A DNA stretch of 64,000 nucleotides from NCBI RefSeq assembly GCF_019703515.2, contig NC_059358.1, positions 46,076,594 through 46,140,593 of the forward strand. The letters run 5' to 3'. Below the pieces are notes generated by a model. That model was given only the letters and a program-made list of their open reading frames with translations. It was not told the origin of the DNA and ran no database searches. Positions 36,149-48,045 of this stretch are shown piece after piece. Every line of letters begins with the position of its first letter. Position 1 is the first letter of the stretch. The translations under genes and the position numbers were made by a program. This stretch comes from Myxocyprinus asiaticus (lineage: Eukaryota > Chordata > Actinopteri > Cypriniformes > Catostomidae).

Positions 36149-38495
36149 ACATATTCCTTACACAAAAAGCAGTCTACTTGAGGAAAGATCTGTTGAAAAG
36201 AAACTTCACAATTGAGATCTCTTCAATATATTCTTGTAGACACCAATGAGATGAAATGGAGATGAAATGGAAACTTTGGCTGAAGTCTACTGCATCTCAA
36301 ATATTTCTTCTGAAAAAAGACCCCAGTAGTGTCCATCTTAAGAATTGTGCTACTTCAATACAGGGCAGAAGGCTTTCACCACGGGATGTTTCAACCCTTT
36401 TTACCATCCGTCCGGGGTGTGGAGGGTCTACCACCAGCATTTTGCCACTAAAATACGAGGCAGTAGGCATCCCGTATGCCCAAATGCGGCCAAAATATGT
36501 GACATCCCCTCTAATACGGGACATTTGGCAATCCAAATACAGGCTCACAGTCAGATGAGTACATTTTGAAAGACTAGAACACTTGACTGTGTGTGAGATG
36601 TAATCCCATGCAAAAAAGCTTGGCCCCTAGTGTATGTCAACAGATGTCTAATTTCTGTCTACTCTTACTTATTGTAAGGAATTTTTGGAGAAACATCTGA
36701 CACAATTGTTATTAGACTTATTGGAGCTCTCATTAATGTTATCTTATTCATTTAATAAGTTTTGAAAGAGCAACTTCTAAGTAAAAAAATAAAAAATCCT
36801 CTGGGGAGGACTGGAGGAAGGAATAGCTATTTTCATATCCTGTGATTTTCTCTTCTTCAGATGGAGTTTCTGACCATTTCTTTATATTTGCCTATGTGCG
36901 GTTGCAGTTTCTAGATATGCAATATTGAAAGTGAACCTTCTTACAGCTGCAGAGATCTCATTGCTCTCTGTTATCATTTCTCATACATCTTTAGTGCAAC
37001 CACAAATGTATGTGGTTGCACTAAAGATAAAACCAGTATAAATCAACATTTATGTAGATGAGATTTTATTCCCCTCATCTGTTCCCCTTTAAAATCCTCT
37101 TATGTCTTCAAATATAAAGCTCTTCTGAATTCAGCAGCTCTACATGGCTCCTTGCCTCTGCTGAACAGGACAGCAACTAGAAAACAAGATGTTTTTGCAG
37201 ACCAATTAATATTATTACAACTGATTATATTTATCAAAGTTAACTTCAGAGAGTGGTGGATGGGTGGTCTGAAATAATGCCAAGTGTTAAAATGAAGATG
37301 AAGGAAAGTGAGAGATGATTTACACATCTACCAGTCTAGAAGGATATCTTTTTATATGTTTTCACAAAAGTTAACAAATGTATGCTTGGTTACAATGAAG
37401 TAGGTAACTTTTGTTTTGTTTACATATGTGTGTTTTTATTTGACCACCTATGTAGCTCAGAGCTGTCCATCAGCATTGCCATTCATCTCAATGGTAGTTT
37501 CTTGGCTGGTGCATGAATTGGAAAAACATGCTTCCATCTTTGCCAATAGGCACTCAGTTTTGGAAACACATTTTGAGCCATAAATACCATATGACTTATC
37601 ACACTGGAGCGGCAAGAAAAAGACATCATGAAAACACTGATTGGCTGATGACACCACAAGAACACACACAGTCTCAAACCCTTCATTAGTAATCATTAGA
37701 ATCCTGTGAACTGTGACTTCAAAGGCAAAATTATAAGTCTATATATAAGTAAATTTAAATAATACAGAAATCCATTATAAGTTTTAAAGAGCCATCTAAA
37801 ATAAAACATGTAAAACATCTACCATGATAGAATGAAATAATTGTAATTATTATGGAGTAGTAATGGCTAATGACCCGGGTTTGGAGTAAGGCTGCACCTT
37901 TGTACTCCATGTTAAAACAGAGCATTAAACTGAGGAGGAAGCTTCATTATCACATTAGGGAAATAACATGAGTGACAAAATAGGTCATTTAACATTTTAT
38001 TCAACAATTAACAACCTCTTTTTTGTAAATAGCAAAGTAGTAAACATCTTTTAACAAAATTATAAAAATAAAAATAAAAGAGCAGCTATACACCAGCCCC
38101 TGTGTGGTTTACAAAAATACAATTTAAAATAAATATAATTTGTAAACAAAATAAAAAAAATAACTTGTAATAAGCTAAACTGAACTTGTAATACATAACA
38201 ATATCAACTTGTAACAAATAACAAACACCAACACAGAACCATTTTGTTTCACAAACTTCTTTTAAAATCAACTTTTCTTAGCAACAGTGCCAAAGTAATA
38301 CAAAGTGTTGGTCATCATGGCTAAATTTAGAAAGAAACCAGATTTTATACAATTGAAACATTTCATTTCATCTTTATTTGAGTACCTAGCAGATAAATAA
38401 ATCTTAACATTTCTTGCTCACAACTGTTGCATAATTTAGTCAAATTAAAAATTTAAATTTAAAAAATAAAAAAAATTAAGCCTCTATATGCATTG
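36149..38495. other. Unannotated stretch with a short perfect hairpin
   Basis: Overlapping frames on both strands at 36256-36569 (100 and 83 codons) look coding-like but match nothing I recognise; they may be part of an old repeat. A perfect hairpin lies at 36987-37028. Confidence 0.35.
36987..37028. other. Perfect 18-bp hairpin, 6-nt loop
   Basis: Arms atctttagtgcaaccaca (36987-37004) and its exact inverse (37011-37028), loop aatgta. There is no T run after it, so it is not a classical terminator; it may be the centre of a small palindromic element. Confidence 0.85.
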
Positions 38496-38499
38496 CTCA

Positions 38500-39157
38500 C
38501 TCAAGCTTACAGGGTTCTGGCCAAGAATACCATTATATCCACCATTGCAGACTTGAGACAAGAACGTTGGCATGTGGGCATGTGACGATGTTGCCACTTG
38601 CACTGAAAAGCCTCTCTGAGGGGGAGCTTGTAGCAGGAATGCATAGATGCTTGCGGGCAAGCTTGGCGTGTCGTGGAAAACTTATTTTGTGTGTTTTCCA
38701 CCATGCAAGTGGATATTCCTCTATGTCTATGCAAGCTGTTTGTAGGTAGTTGTTTAACTCTGCTTCCACAGCAACCTTAAGTGTCAGAGAGGAATCAAGA
38801 AACTTCCCAAGGACTTCTTGGCTTTCTTTGGCTGGGACGTGTCAGCAAATTTGGGCTCCACTTCAGTGCTGCAGCTTGATGTATCCTGGCATTCCATCAT
38901 CTCTGATGTCACTCTGGCCTTGACTTGGGGCTTGTTGTCTGCACTGATGAAGTCCATCTTGAACCGAGGGTCCAAACAAGATCTAGCAGTTCCTGAGTAG
39001 CCTCATCTTTAGATTTCTCTTTGATGTAGTCCAACATTTCCTTCTTCAAGGTCTTTGTCACGTCTGTGTCTTCCTCTTGCATTAGCAGTGTTGAAGAGGT
39101 GTAGAACCGGCTTCACATAGGGGACACTAACGTAGTCTTCTCCTGAGAGGAATGCGG
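38500..39157 (-). pseudogene. hAT (ZBED-like) transposase, C-terminal half
   Basis: Minus-strand reading order: YVSVPYVKPVLHLFNTANAR (about 39150-39090), KEMLDYIKEKSKDEATQELL in a shifted frame, DPRFKMDF (frame 38975-38784), then the dimerisation domain in frame 38769-38533. That domain reads EYPLAWWKTHKISFPRHAKL, then ARKHLCIPATSSPSERLFSA with GNIVTC. Its last part, VDIMVFLARTL, is in a third frame. This is the hATC dimerisation domain of transposable hAT enzymes. At least three frameshifts and the missing N-terminal zinc finger and first catalytic residues make it dead. It joins gypsy sequence at about 39158. Confidence 0.85.
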
Positions 39158-39409
39158 CCCCCCACAAAGCGCAGACTTTACTTTGAGGAAAGCCTGTTGG
39201 CACGACTCTGTCCACTGGACCAGATTGGGGGCCCCCTTTCTAGTAAGATCAGTCAACGGGCTGGTGATGTCAGAGTAACTAGGCACAAACCTTTGGTAGT
39301 TGCCAGCCAGCCCCAGAAACTGTCTTACCTCCTTTTTGGTCTTGGGCCTCAGGCAGGCCACGATCGCTGTGGTTTTGTTAACCTGGGGATGCACCTGCCC
39401 GTGACCCAC
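39158..39409 (-). pseudogene. Ty3/gypsy pol fragment: reverse transcriptase connection region
   Basis: Minus frame reads TKKEVRQFLGLAGNYQRFVP, then DITSPLTDLTRKG, then WTESCQQAFLKVKSALC. This is the junction of reverse transcriptase and RNase H in Ty3/gypsy elements. Neither catalytic site is present. The fragment runs straight into hAT transposase sequence at its C-terminal side, so the open frame 39113-39409 is a chimera. Confidence 0.85.
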
Positions 39410-39580
39410 GTGGAACGGTCCGGTCTAATGGCCCGACAAGGTCCATGCTAATTCTTTTGACGGAGACCTCGATTAGCATTAGAGGGCGGAATGGTGTTTT
39501 GTGGTGGCCAGTGGATTCAACAACTGACATTCACGGCACACCACACACCACTTGCATATGTCCCTGTGACAATTGATCAG
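39410..39580 (-). pseudogene. Ty3/gypsy integrase fragment, out of order
   Basis: Just upstream on the same strand, CVVCRECQLLNP matches the end of the integrase HHCC zinc-binding region, and a shifted frame gives MDLVGPLDRT, the start of the integrase core. In a normal pol gene the integrase lies after the reverse transcriptase, so the order here is reversed relative to the element. Stops and shifts are frequent. Confidence 0.65.
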
Positions 39581-40259
39581 TTGTGAAGGAAATCCCTCCG
39601 TGATAACACCAATTGATCATGTGTGATGATTAATGACAGTCTCATAGCTTTCAGACAGGAAGATGACCAGTAGTTTACTAATTTCCTCACTGCTGTTATG
39701 GCGCTCTGCTATAAGTGTCCCTGTGGACATAGAAATGAATGTATTGTGCTGCATTGATGGTGTAGCTGCAGTGTGATAAATATATCACGGCTTCTGCGAG
39801 CTCTATCGAGCGGGGTGGCATGTAGAGAAGCAGCCTTTGAGAATGCGTGTCAAAGGGAAACAGATTCTACAATTTCACGTGGTGTGACGCGACATTAGGT
39901 GGTACAAGAGAGACATGACCAGTAGAGGGCAGTCACGTTTCATTCTTTGAAAAAGCACCAATTACTATTGGTGTAGTCAGTGAGTTCATTTCTCAAACGG
40001 GACCATATACAGTAATAGCCAGTCTCACCGAAAGCCACAGAGAGCGATTTTGATCAGCAATGTCAATGAACTATAGTATTGTTGACTTTATACAATTGAC
40101 TAGGGGTATAAATTTATGAAAATGTCGCACGTTTCGCTCAGACATATACTCCCCTCTCCTAAAATTTCTCTGTCACCTATGCGGCTTTCTCAGTCACATG
40201 AGTATTCTAATAAAAGGTAGCCAAGGATACGGCTTGTAAAACCATTAAAATCACTCAAA
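39581..40259. other. Unannotated stretch
   Basis: Includes ggcatgtagagaagcagcc and gaccagtagagggcag words common in fish repeats; no gene. Confidence 0.4.
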
Positions 40260-40294
40260 AAAAAAATGGAGTCACAGACAGAGCCTAGTTAAGT

Positions 40295-41222
40295 GAGGTG
40301 TGAGATTTGTGGAGCTCGCATTTCCATCGCCCATGGAGGCCGCACCGACATCGCGCAGCATGTTCATACAAAAAAGCTTGTGGATGCTGCTAAAAGTAAG
40401 TGTGCCACACCAAGTGTTAGATATGTTTGTGTAACAAAGTTCAGAATATGACACGGTGCACGCCGATGAAGGACCTTTTGCTTATCATTCTGTTATGCAT
40501 GGCCATAGCTTTGCACATTCATGACCTGAGAAAAGTCTTGCAGGCCAGGCTGGAGGAATCATTCATACCCTCTGACATTAAAAAGCAGTTGGATGCCCTG
40601 GTTGAAGCTGGTGACATGCGAGCGGATGAAACTTTTATTCAACATCAGTGGATTATGTCCAAAATTGGCGCTGCTCATTGGAGAACACAGAAAAACTTGA
40701 GTGGGCCCTACTGAGAGACATCCCAGAGTGGAAAGACATTCAGAGCAGCCTCGAATACTTCTACTCCAGAATCCCTGCTCTCAGTTTGATTGACGAAACC
40801 ACGCTCTTTGATGAGTGGGCTTGCGTGAAAAACATTGTCACTCGTCGCATCACTGAGTGGAACATGAACAAGATGGCCGTGTCTGAGAGATGAACAGACG
40901 TTTTTCGTGAGATGGAGAGCAAGATAATTAACTCTGGAATCTTAGCCAAGGTCATGGATTTTGTCTTATGCCTGCCTGGGACATCTGCATCTGTGGAGTG
41001 TGTGTTCTTATTAATGAACGCAGCATGGACAACGGGTAGATCTTGACTCAGTGTAACAGTCATGAAGGCAATGCTTTTTGTACGTCTTAATTTTGGACTG
41101 GACTGCTCTGCATTTTATGATAAACTCTTGAAAGACAAGTGCACACTGAGAAAAACTGCTGTCCGTGAAAAGTACAAAATGACAACAGTTACAGATGCGG
41201 ATGCACACTCTATTTCGCATTA
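40295..41222 (+). pseudogene. hAT-family transposase with zinc finger, internally deleted
   Basis: About 40300-40400 reads CEICGARISIAHGGRTDIAQ followed by HVHTKKLVDAAKS, a C-x2-C...H-x4-H finger of the BED-like type used by several hAT transposases. After a gap, frames 40427-40714 and 40648-40893 give a helical region (SLIDETTLFDEWACVKNIV). Past a TGA at about 40891, the hATC-like end follows: LAKVMDFVLCLPGTSASVE, then NTVKAMLF-like residues in another frame. The catalytic DDE region is absent. Short length and frame changes make it a relic. Which host or transposon gene it descended from is uncertain. Confidence 0.7.
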
Positions 41223-42657
41223 ATCTGCACCTATGTAAGGATATGTCAATTTCATTTTTGATGGGAGGGGGCTGTCCTGTTTTCCACAAGCAGGAGTCTG
41301 GTCACCCTAATTCTAGCTGATCTATGTGAGCAATCAATACACTGTTGTTCCTGGCACATGTTGTAGTTTTGGGTGGGTGGTAGGGGGTTTGATATAATGT
41401 TTATGTATGTATATGTATACATATGTTTTTTATTACCTTTTGGGAAAATAAAATTATGGACTGTAAAAACAAATTACAAAATAAAAATAGCTACACGGTC
41501 AAGATAAAATATTCTTTGTTATATTTCTCTAACAAATTTTCTGATATTTTGGCTCTGGCTTGCATTCACACAGAAGGCTCCTCTGCAATTATGCTGGGAA
41601 TATCTTGGGATTAAAGCCCAGTGTGAATGAGGTTTTAAATTGAAAGACTAAAGGACAGGGAGTAAGCAGCGCTGCCCAAGAATGTGCACATTAGCTTTCC
41701 AGGGGGTCTCCTGTTGCATTCAGGAGGTCTGTGGTCCACCACAACCACCCCCTCCTAGACCCTTCCCCAATGCCAAGCCAGTTCCAAGTTGAATCTCTCA
41801 AAGGGAAAAAACATGTGAGACAAAAGAATCATGAATGGGGTTAATTGTTGCACACTTCAGCAGAGATAAGAGACCTTGTTTCTTTTTAGTAAAATAAGGG
41901 GCAATGCCCATTTCTTTAAACCACATATGCTGTTTGAGATTTAAATAAACCATTTGAGTCAGGGAACAAGTAACCACATAAAAAGTAACACTTTATGCCT
42001 TCATCAATGTGTGTAAAAAAGGGCAAATTTTAACACTAGAGAATATGGATTGTAAAAAAAAAAAAAAAAAAAAAATCTAAATGCATAGACTCACAGTAAG
42101 TACTTTGCATTTTACACATAAACATTAATATAGCAAAGGATTTCCCGTGTAAACTACATTTATCACTTCTCGAAACAGCAAGAACTTGTTCTGAAATACA
42201 ATTTTGTGAAACTCAGAACCCAGTGAATTTTTTTTTTCAGGTCATTTTTATTTGAAGGTATAGCGCTTTTCACAAAACACATTGTTTTAAAGCAGCTTTA
42301 CAGAAACAGAAAATGGTGTTGTGATGACTTTAAGTCCTCATTGTGCAGTTTAAATAAATAAAACAATTGAAAATTATGCCTTGAAAAATATTGTCCACTC
42401 ATAGCATGAAAATAATGCCAATAGCCTATTAGTTATCTAAGTGTAGTGCAAGTCTTGTTTGTTGTGAGTAAACTGAGTAGATGTTGGTGGGCAGTGTTTA
42501 AAAAGGATTGTCTATGAACTGTAAGATTAATGATGTTCACAGTGACTAACAGTTCATTCAGCACTCTGAATTCAAGTCATTTTTATTAAATTACTTGAAT
42601 TTAATGCTAAAGCCCTATTGTTTTTGGAATGTTTTTTCACAATTATTGTTATTATTA
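41223..42657. other. Unannotated stretch with poly(A) and a fish-wide repeat tail
   Basis: A poly(A) tract lies at 42054-42076. About 42236-42310 (tatagcgcttttcacaaaacaca, agcagctttacagaaa) is a dispersed fish repeat tail. tggtcaccctaa near 41300 may be the terminal repeat of the preceding hAT. Confidence 0.45.
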
Positions 42658-43548
42658 GGGCCCAAGCATTGAAAGTGTGAGACCCTGTTGTTCTTCTAAA
42701 GATTTGTATTTATTATTATTATTCTTTTCAAGGGGCTCTGTAGTGCCACCTAGAAGATGGGCATGTTTGAGGGGCTCTGTAGCACATCCCTTTTGAGCTA
42801 CCATTACCAACCTTTGTACACATATAGATTGCATCAAGCCGGACATCTTTCGCACTGACAGTCAAATGCTTCGCCCAACAAGAAGTCAGCCATTTTGGAT
42901 TGTTTGAAAAATGCATGCTCTGGAATTTAAAATACTCCTCCTAGGAATTTCATGTTACAGGTAACAAATGTGGGTGACATCATGCCAAGACATTGACGAT
43001 GCTAAATTGTGAACTGATTATTGATATATTGAACGGTGTTGCCATGGCAACACGATAAAGTAACATCAAAAAATTGGAAAAAGGAAGTGTCTCATATCTT
43101 CTGCATGCATAATGTGATTTACATCAAAATTTATTTGATGAAAATTCAGCTGTATACTTTGTAATGGGGGCTGATCACATTTATGCGGCTATTATGGGTC
43201 ATGGGCATAGCGCCACCAACTGGCAGCAGGAAGTAAGGCAATTTTAACAGACTTTGAAATAGCCCTCTTGTGTTTACATGAATCGCTTCAAAATTCTTTA
43301 GAATAATGTCAAGACACTGCTGATGCAAAATTGTAAAGGATATTTTATATCTTAAATAGTGTTGCCATGGCAACACATTAATTGTTATTATTTCTTCCTA
43401 TATTTGGGTGGAAACTTAAATGGTTCTAACTCATAAATGCTAGGGAGTACAGACCTAAGCCTGGTCTCTTTTTAAAGAAGACACTTGGCAGTTCATTGTG
43501 CAAGTGAAAACAGTTTTTAAAGTGGAATAAATAGCTATAGAAGTTGTC
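42658..43548 (+). repeat. Composite array 1 with GTTGCCATGGCAAC motifs
   Basis: Starts gggcccaagcattgaaagtgtgag. Two alternating unit types follow: one has ggggctctgtagc, cgcccaacaagaagtcagccatttt and ends near 43051. The other has gggggctgatcacat, agcgccaccaactggcagcagg and ends near 43374. Both end in the same 14-bp palindrome (43038-43051 and 43361-43374). A tail (aatgctagggagtacagacc...ttggcagttcattgtg) closes the block. Related blocks lie at 49536-50731 and 55206-56990. Confidence 0.85.
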
Positions 43549-43783
43549 ATGGTTACTTGCGTAACCTCCGTTCCCTGACGGAGGGAACGAGATGTTGTGT
43601 CGATGTAGTGACACTAGGGGTCACACTTGGGAGCCCGAGACACCTCTGGTCTTTGATAAAAGGCCAATGAAAATTGGCGAGTGGTATTTGCATGCCACTC
43701 CCCGGACATACGGGTATAAAAGGAGCTGGTGTGCAACCACTCATTCAGGTTTTATGCTGAGGAGCTGAGACAAGGTCCAGTCG
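43549..43783 (+). mobile_element. DIRS-related TATA element, 3'-truncated
   Basis: Same family as 6290-6616: gtcatggttacttgcgtaac end, the ttccctgacggagggaacgag repeat, then the DIRS-type leader with TATAAAAG at 43715-43722. It stops at gagacaaggtcca where another repeat begins. Confidence 0.75.
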
Positions 43784-44003
43784 TGAAATCTTATTTACAT
43801 GAGGAGGAGGACCACATTTGCATCTAAAAATTAAACAATAGAGCACTTTCAGCTTCTCCACCTCCACAATCAATCTGGTATCATCCATTGTTGAACACAA
43901 ATGAGATAAGTTCTGAATTTACTGACATCACAGTCTGTCACGTGCATGTGTTTACAAGTGAAAGCAAACTCGGCTGTGATTGGGTATTGCTGAAGCCTAT
44001 AGA
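43784..44003 (+). repeat. Dispersed repeat R1, copy 1
   Basis: About 220 bp from gtcgtgaaatcttattta to tgctgaagcctatag, matching 58023-58263 with small differences. Identity stops sharply at both ends. Non-coding. Confidence 0.85.
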
Positions 44004-44778
44004 TGAAGTTACTGTTTACAAACAAACGCTCCGCCCCGCCCCTTCCGTGTTCTTTTATTACCCAGAAAAGTACTGCTGTCTATGGGCACTTCGCTCAAAT
44101 TGCGCTGAAACTGCTCAAAAAGTGCTGTTTGTGGGGTTGAAATGCCCCGTTTACCACAGATTATTAGAGAGTTGGGCTTCTTTAAATTTCCACCAGATCG
44201 TTGCATCAGGAAAAACTCAGGATTTTACATAAATGATGATGATAATTCACAAGTCACTGTCATTGTTATTGCTCTATTAGGCACAATTGACCAGCAGCAG
44301 CTGCTGGTTAATATTAACTTTTTTACAAAGAAATTACGTAAACTCTGATTGCAAACTGCTTTTTTTAATTTCCAAAGTGCTGTCAATGTGACAGATGAGG
44401 TCAAATATGATCTAATGATGGTCTTATCTGATCAAGATCACCATATACGATATAACAGGAGGAACAGATCCCATCTCCACCACCGCAGAACATGGACTAC
44501 TGTTTGTGAAAGGATAAATGAATAAAAAATAATGTCATTCTGCGAAAATGATGTCTTTGCATTTATTCTGAATGCAGTAAATAATATTGTTCAATCGAAA
44601 ACAGCTGTTACATTTTGATATGGAATAAGATCATACTGAAGTAAGAATATTATTATTTATTGTATGTGGGTTAATAATTTAAGCAGTAAAGACACATTGC
44701 ATTTCTAGTGGTAGTTTCTATTTTTTATATATCACATTTCTTAGCTTTAGAAGTGTATTAAATGTGAGGATGTGTAAT
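44004..44778. other. Unannotated stretch
   Basis: One frame (about 44140-44215) reads LPQIIRELGFFKFPPDRCIR, faintly like a THAP-type start, but too short to assign. Confidence 0.35.
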
Positions 44779-44975
44779 CGAGTGGAATTTGCATGCCATT
44801 CCCCCGGACATACGGGTATAAAAGGAACTGGCTCGCAACCACTCATTCAGGTTTTGTGCTGAGGAGCCGAGACAAGGTCCCGCCATTTCAGCGGATAGTA
44901 CCGCGTTGTGGAAGAGGGACACAACGTCTCGTTCCCTCCATCAGGGAACGGAGGTTACAACAGTAACCGAGACGT
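44779..44975 (+). mobile_element. DIRS-related TATA element, 5'-truncated, abutting DIRS end
   Basis: From gagtggaatttgcatgcc through TATAAAAG (44817-44824) to tccctccatcagggaacggagg and gttacaacagtaaccgag. It then abuts the terminal repeat of the DIRS element at 44976, the same arrangement as at 6290. Confidence 0.75.
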
Positions 44976-45551
44976 TCCCCTTCTGTCACTCACTCAACAT
45001 TGTGTCGATGTAGTGACACTAGGGGTCCCTATAGAAAAACGCCACAACAGCTGAACCATGTTACGTGAACTGCTGATGCAGGTGCAAGCAAGCTGCTGCA
45101 TGCGTAATAACAGGTGCATCAGTCCGCACGTAACCTCCCCCAGTGCCCCACAAGACGTCATGTAGTTCCCCACATCCCAGAGGGGGGGAAGTGACATAAC
45201 TAGCATGGGAGCAGGCTGCACCAGCTGTGGCCTTTTCTCTCTATGTTTCTCTCCACAGAGGATTAGATTCGGCTGGGGCCATCTAATGCTATTATACGCA
45301 TCGGGGAAGGTGTTCTTTCCCTTTCCTATTCTTTCAGGTGGAAAAGACCCCGCGGAGACCACATCCTGCCCGAAGGGGAGGTAACGTGGCAATACGTCAC
45401 GTGGGCTCACCAGCCACACATGGAAGAGGCGCGGTGGTAGGTCCTGCCTTGAAGGGGAGGAGCTCTACAACACAGCAACCAGGGGCAGAGAGGGCTCTGC
45501 CCAAGGGAGACACGGGTCTGCCGACAGGGAGACCGTACCGTGGAAAATACG

Positions 45552-47299
45552 TCACAGGGGGTTACCGGAGTAACCGGCACCTGTGGAGCACCTACACATG
45601 CACAGGGTCTGTGCAAGTAGGCTCACTTGGGGGAACGCGTATTTGCTTAGCCCCTGGGGCCAGCTGTGTGCCAGCACATCTGTCCTGAGGGGGGCTCCCT
45701 TCAGGGAATACCAGAGCGGGCAGTGGGAGGATTCCCAGGGAGTGAACAGGTATACCTGTGCTTTGCTGAATCGACTCCAAATCAGATGGACCACCTGGGG
45801 GTGGAGTCTCCACTCTCCGCTGACCTCAGCCGCTGCTGACTCCAGAGGAGGAGATGGCGGGCGAGTTGCGACATGCGATGAGAGCGTAGGCCGCCTTGGC
45901 AATTTATATATGCTACTGTCGCTGTGTTGTCTGACCGGACCAATACATGCTTGCCCCAGATCAACGGCAATAGCCTCTGCAGGGCGAGCAGTACAGCCAG
46001 CAACTCGAGGCAGTTGATGTGCCAACACAGCTGTGGACCTGTCCAGGAGCCAGCGGCCGTGTGCCCATTGCACACGGTGCCCCAGCCTAACTTGGAGGCA
46101 TTTGTGGTGACCACGACGTGTCTGGACACTTGCTGTAGGGGGACTCCTGCCTGCAGAAATGCAAGGTCTGTCCAAGGGCTGAATAAGTGGTGGCTGCATG
46201 GCTTGATAGCCACGCGATGTGTGCCATGGCGCCATGCCCATCTCGGTACTCGAGACTGAAGCCAGTGCTGAAGCGGTCTCATATGCATCAACCCGAGCGG
46301 CGTGACTGCCGCCAAGGATGCCATATGCCCCAGGAGCCTCTGAAAGTGTTTCAGTGGAACCGCTGTCTTCTGCCTGAATGACTTCAGGCAGTTCAGCACC
46401 GACTGCGTGCACTCGCTTGTGAGGCACGCTATCATCGAGATCGAGTCTAACTCCATACCAAGAAAAGAGATGCACTGAACCGGGAAGAGCTTGCTCTTTT
46501 CCCAGTTGACCCGAATCCCTAGACGGCTGAGGTGCCTGAGCACCAGGTCCCTGTGTGTGCACAGCAACTCTCGAGAGTGTGCTAGAATCAGCCAGTCATC
46601 GTGGTAGTTGAGTATGCGGACGCCCACTTCCCTTAACGGGGCAAGAGCTGCCTCTGCGACCTTCGTGAAGAAGCGAGGGGACAGGGACAGACCGAAGGGG
46701 AGGGCCTTGTACTGATACGCCCAACCGTCGAAAGCAAACCGTAGGAAGGGTCTGTGATGAGGTAAAACCGAGACGTGAAAGTACGCATCCTTCAGGTCTA
46801 CCACCACGAACCAATCCTGATGCCGGACGCACGCCAAAATGTGTTTCTGCATCAGCATCTTCAATGGGAGTCTGTGTAAGGCCCGGTTCAAAACTTGCAG
46901 GTCCAAGATTGGCCGCAACCCATCGCCTTTCCATAACCCTTTCCTCATCTCAGCTGGAGGGACAGGCTCCATCGCGCCCTTGCGCAGAAGGGTCACGATC
47001 TCTGCATGCAGGGTGGCGGCGTTTTCGCCCTGCACCGAGGTGAAGTGGACGCCGCTGAACCAGGGCGGGCGCCTGGCGAACTGAATTGCATAGCCAAGTT
47101 GGATGGTCCCGGCCAGCCACTGCGATGGGTTGGAAAGCGCTAACCACGCATCCAAGCTCTGGGCGAGGGGCATTAAGGAGACAATCGCATCTAACGTACC
47201 TGTGGCTGGGGCCTCGTGATGGGGGGGCAGGGGACGCCACGTTGAGGAGCCTTGCTTTGTCTCGAACTTGTGGCTGTGCTGAGGGGGCCCTCGAAGCAC
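45552..47299 (-). pseudogene. DIRS pol: reverse transcriptase and RNase H, long open frame
   Basis: Frame 47299-45782 is open for 505 codons. Reverse transcriptase motifs include VVDLKDAYFHVSVLPHHRPF, LPFGLSLSPRFF and the catalytic LNYHDDWLILA (Y-x-DD box). Motif 1 is shortened: EMRKGLWKGDGLRPILDL lacks several residues normally between MxKG and GLRP. RNase H follows, with TTNASKLGWG where an Asp is expected, then CLELLAVLLAL and RSDNTATVAYIN. A frameshift near 45820 moves the end (VVHLIWSRF, LLAQTLC) to the frame 45850-45552. The protein would copy RNA to DNA. The motif 1 loss, the missing RNase H Asp, the shift and the absent recombinase argue that it is inactive. Confidence 0.9.
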
Positions 47300-47377
47300 T
47301 TACCTTGCTCCATGTACCCGGCGTCAGGGGGGTCGGTGACAGGGGAGGAGGGACTTTTTGACCATCCTCGTAACTCG

Positions 47378-48045
47378 TCACAACCACGGCTGTGAGTGGC
47401 GCCCCGAACCCAGGAACCAATCATCTAGCCGTGAGGGCTCAGGGGAGGGTGGAGGGTTCCAGTCCAACCTGACACCCACAGCAGCCCGGGCAAGCATGGT
47501 CGGACTCAGACTGGGCGGGCACACCCAAAGGTGGCAGTCCAGTCGAGTCCTCGGAATCCGATGCAGCGATAGAGGACTCATCCTGCTCACAAGCCCCGAA
47601 GGAGACGTTAAGCTGGCCGTGAGGCGAGCTGGTCTCACCTTGGAACTTGATGGGGCCAAATGAGCCTGCTGGGGAACGGGAGGTCCGCAGGGATTTACCT
47701 GGCGAGGCCGTGCGCGTTGGAGTCCCCAAATCACCTTCAGCGCCAGCCGGGCCCGTAGGTAGAAGGCCCAGTGTGGGGGGCGGCTGGAGTGGCTTTCCCT
47801 CCGAGGAAGGAAAGCCGCGACCGCAATGTTGCCATGGTCATGTTCTCGCAATGAGAACATGAACCATCCACAAATGCTGCCTCAGTGTGAGCGCGGCCCA
47901 GACACATGAGGCAGCACCTGTGGCCGTCGGAGGCGAAAAGATAACGAACGCATCCAGGAATTACACATTAACGGAACGGCATCTTTAAAAAGACATGTCT
48001 TTAAAAAGATGTTCACGTCAATGTGCTGCTCTAATAGAGCAGAAG
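47378..48045 (-). pseudogene. DIRS gag-like protein, internally deleted
   Basis: The start (about 48010-47870) shows the Cys/His region CVIPGC, DGHRCCLMCLG, then GSCSHCENMTMATLRSRLSF, with a stop in the first codons. Frame 47860-47378 continues to SPEPSRLDDWFLGSGRHSQP and then leaves the family, so the PVPFFPEVHEEL region and most of the C-terminal half are deleted. Confidence 0.7.

Noticed and set aside
36256..36569. Conserved gene in overlapping frames
   Set aside because: Looks coding-like on both strands, but no domain, start context or splice sites; possibly an old repeat.
44142..44348. THAP-domain protein
   Set aside because: Only a short FFKFPPDR-like phrase; the C2CH ligands and other conserved residues are not visible.
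45583..46562. Long plus and minus frames over DIRS pol (144 aa, 336 aa)
   Set aside because: Mostly shadows of pol; only the last ~100 codons of the minus 336-aa frame continue the real protein after a frameshift.
46950..47420. 156-codon minus frame beside the DIRS pol frame
   Set aside because: Pro/Arg-rich shadow frame of GC-rich DIRS sequence; the family reads in the frame 47299-45782.
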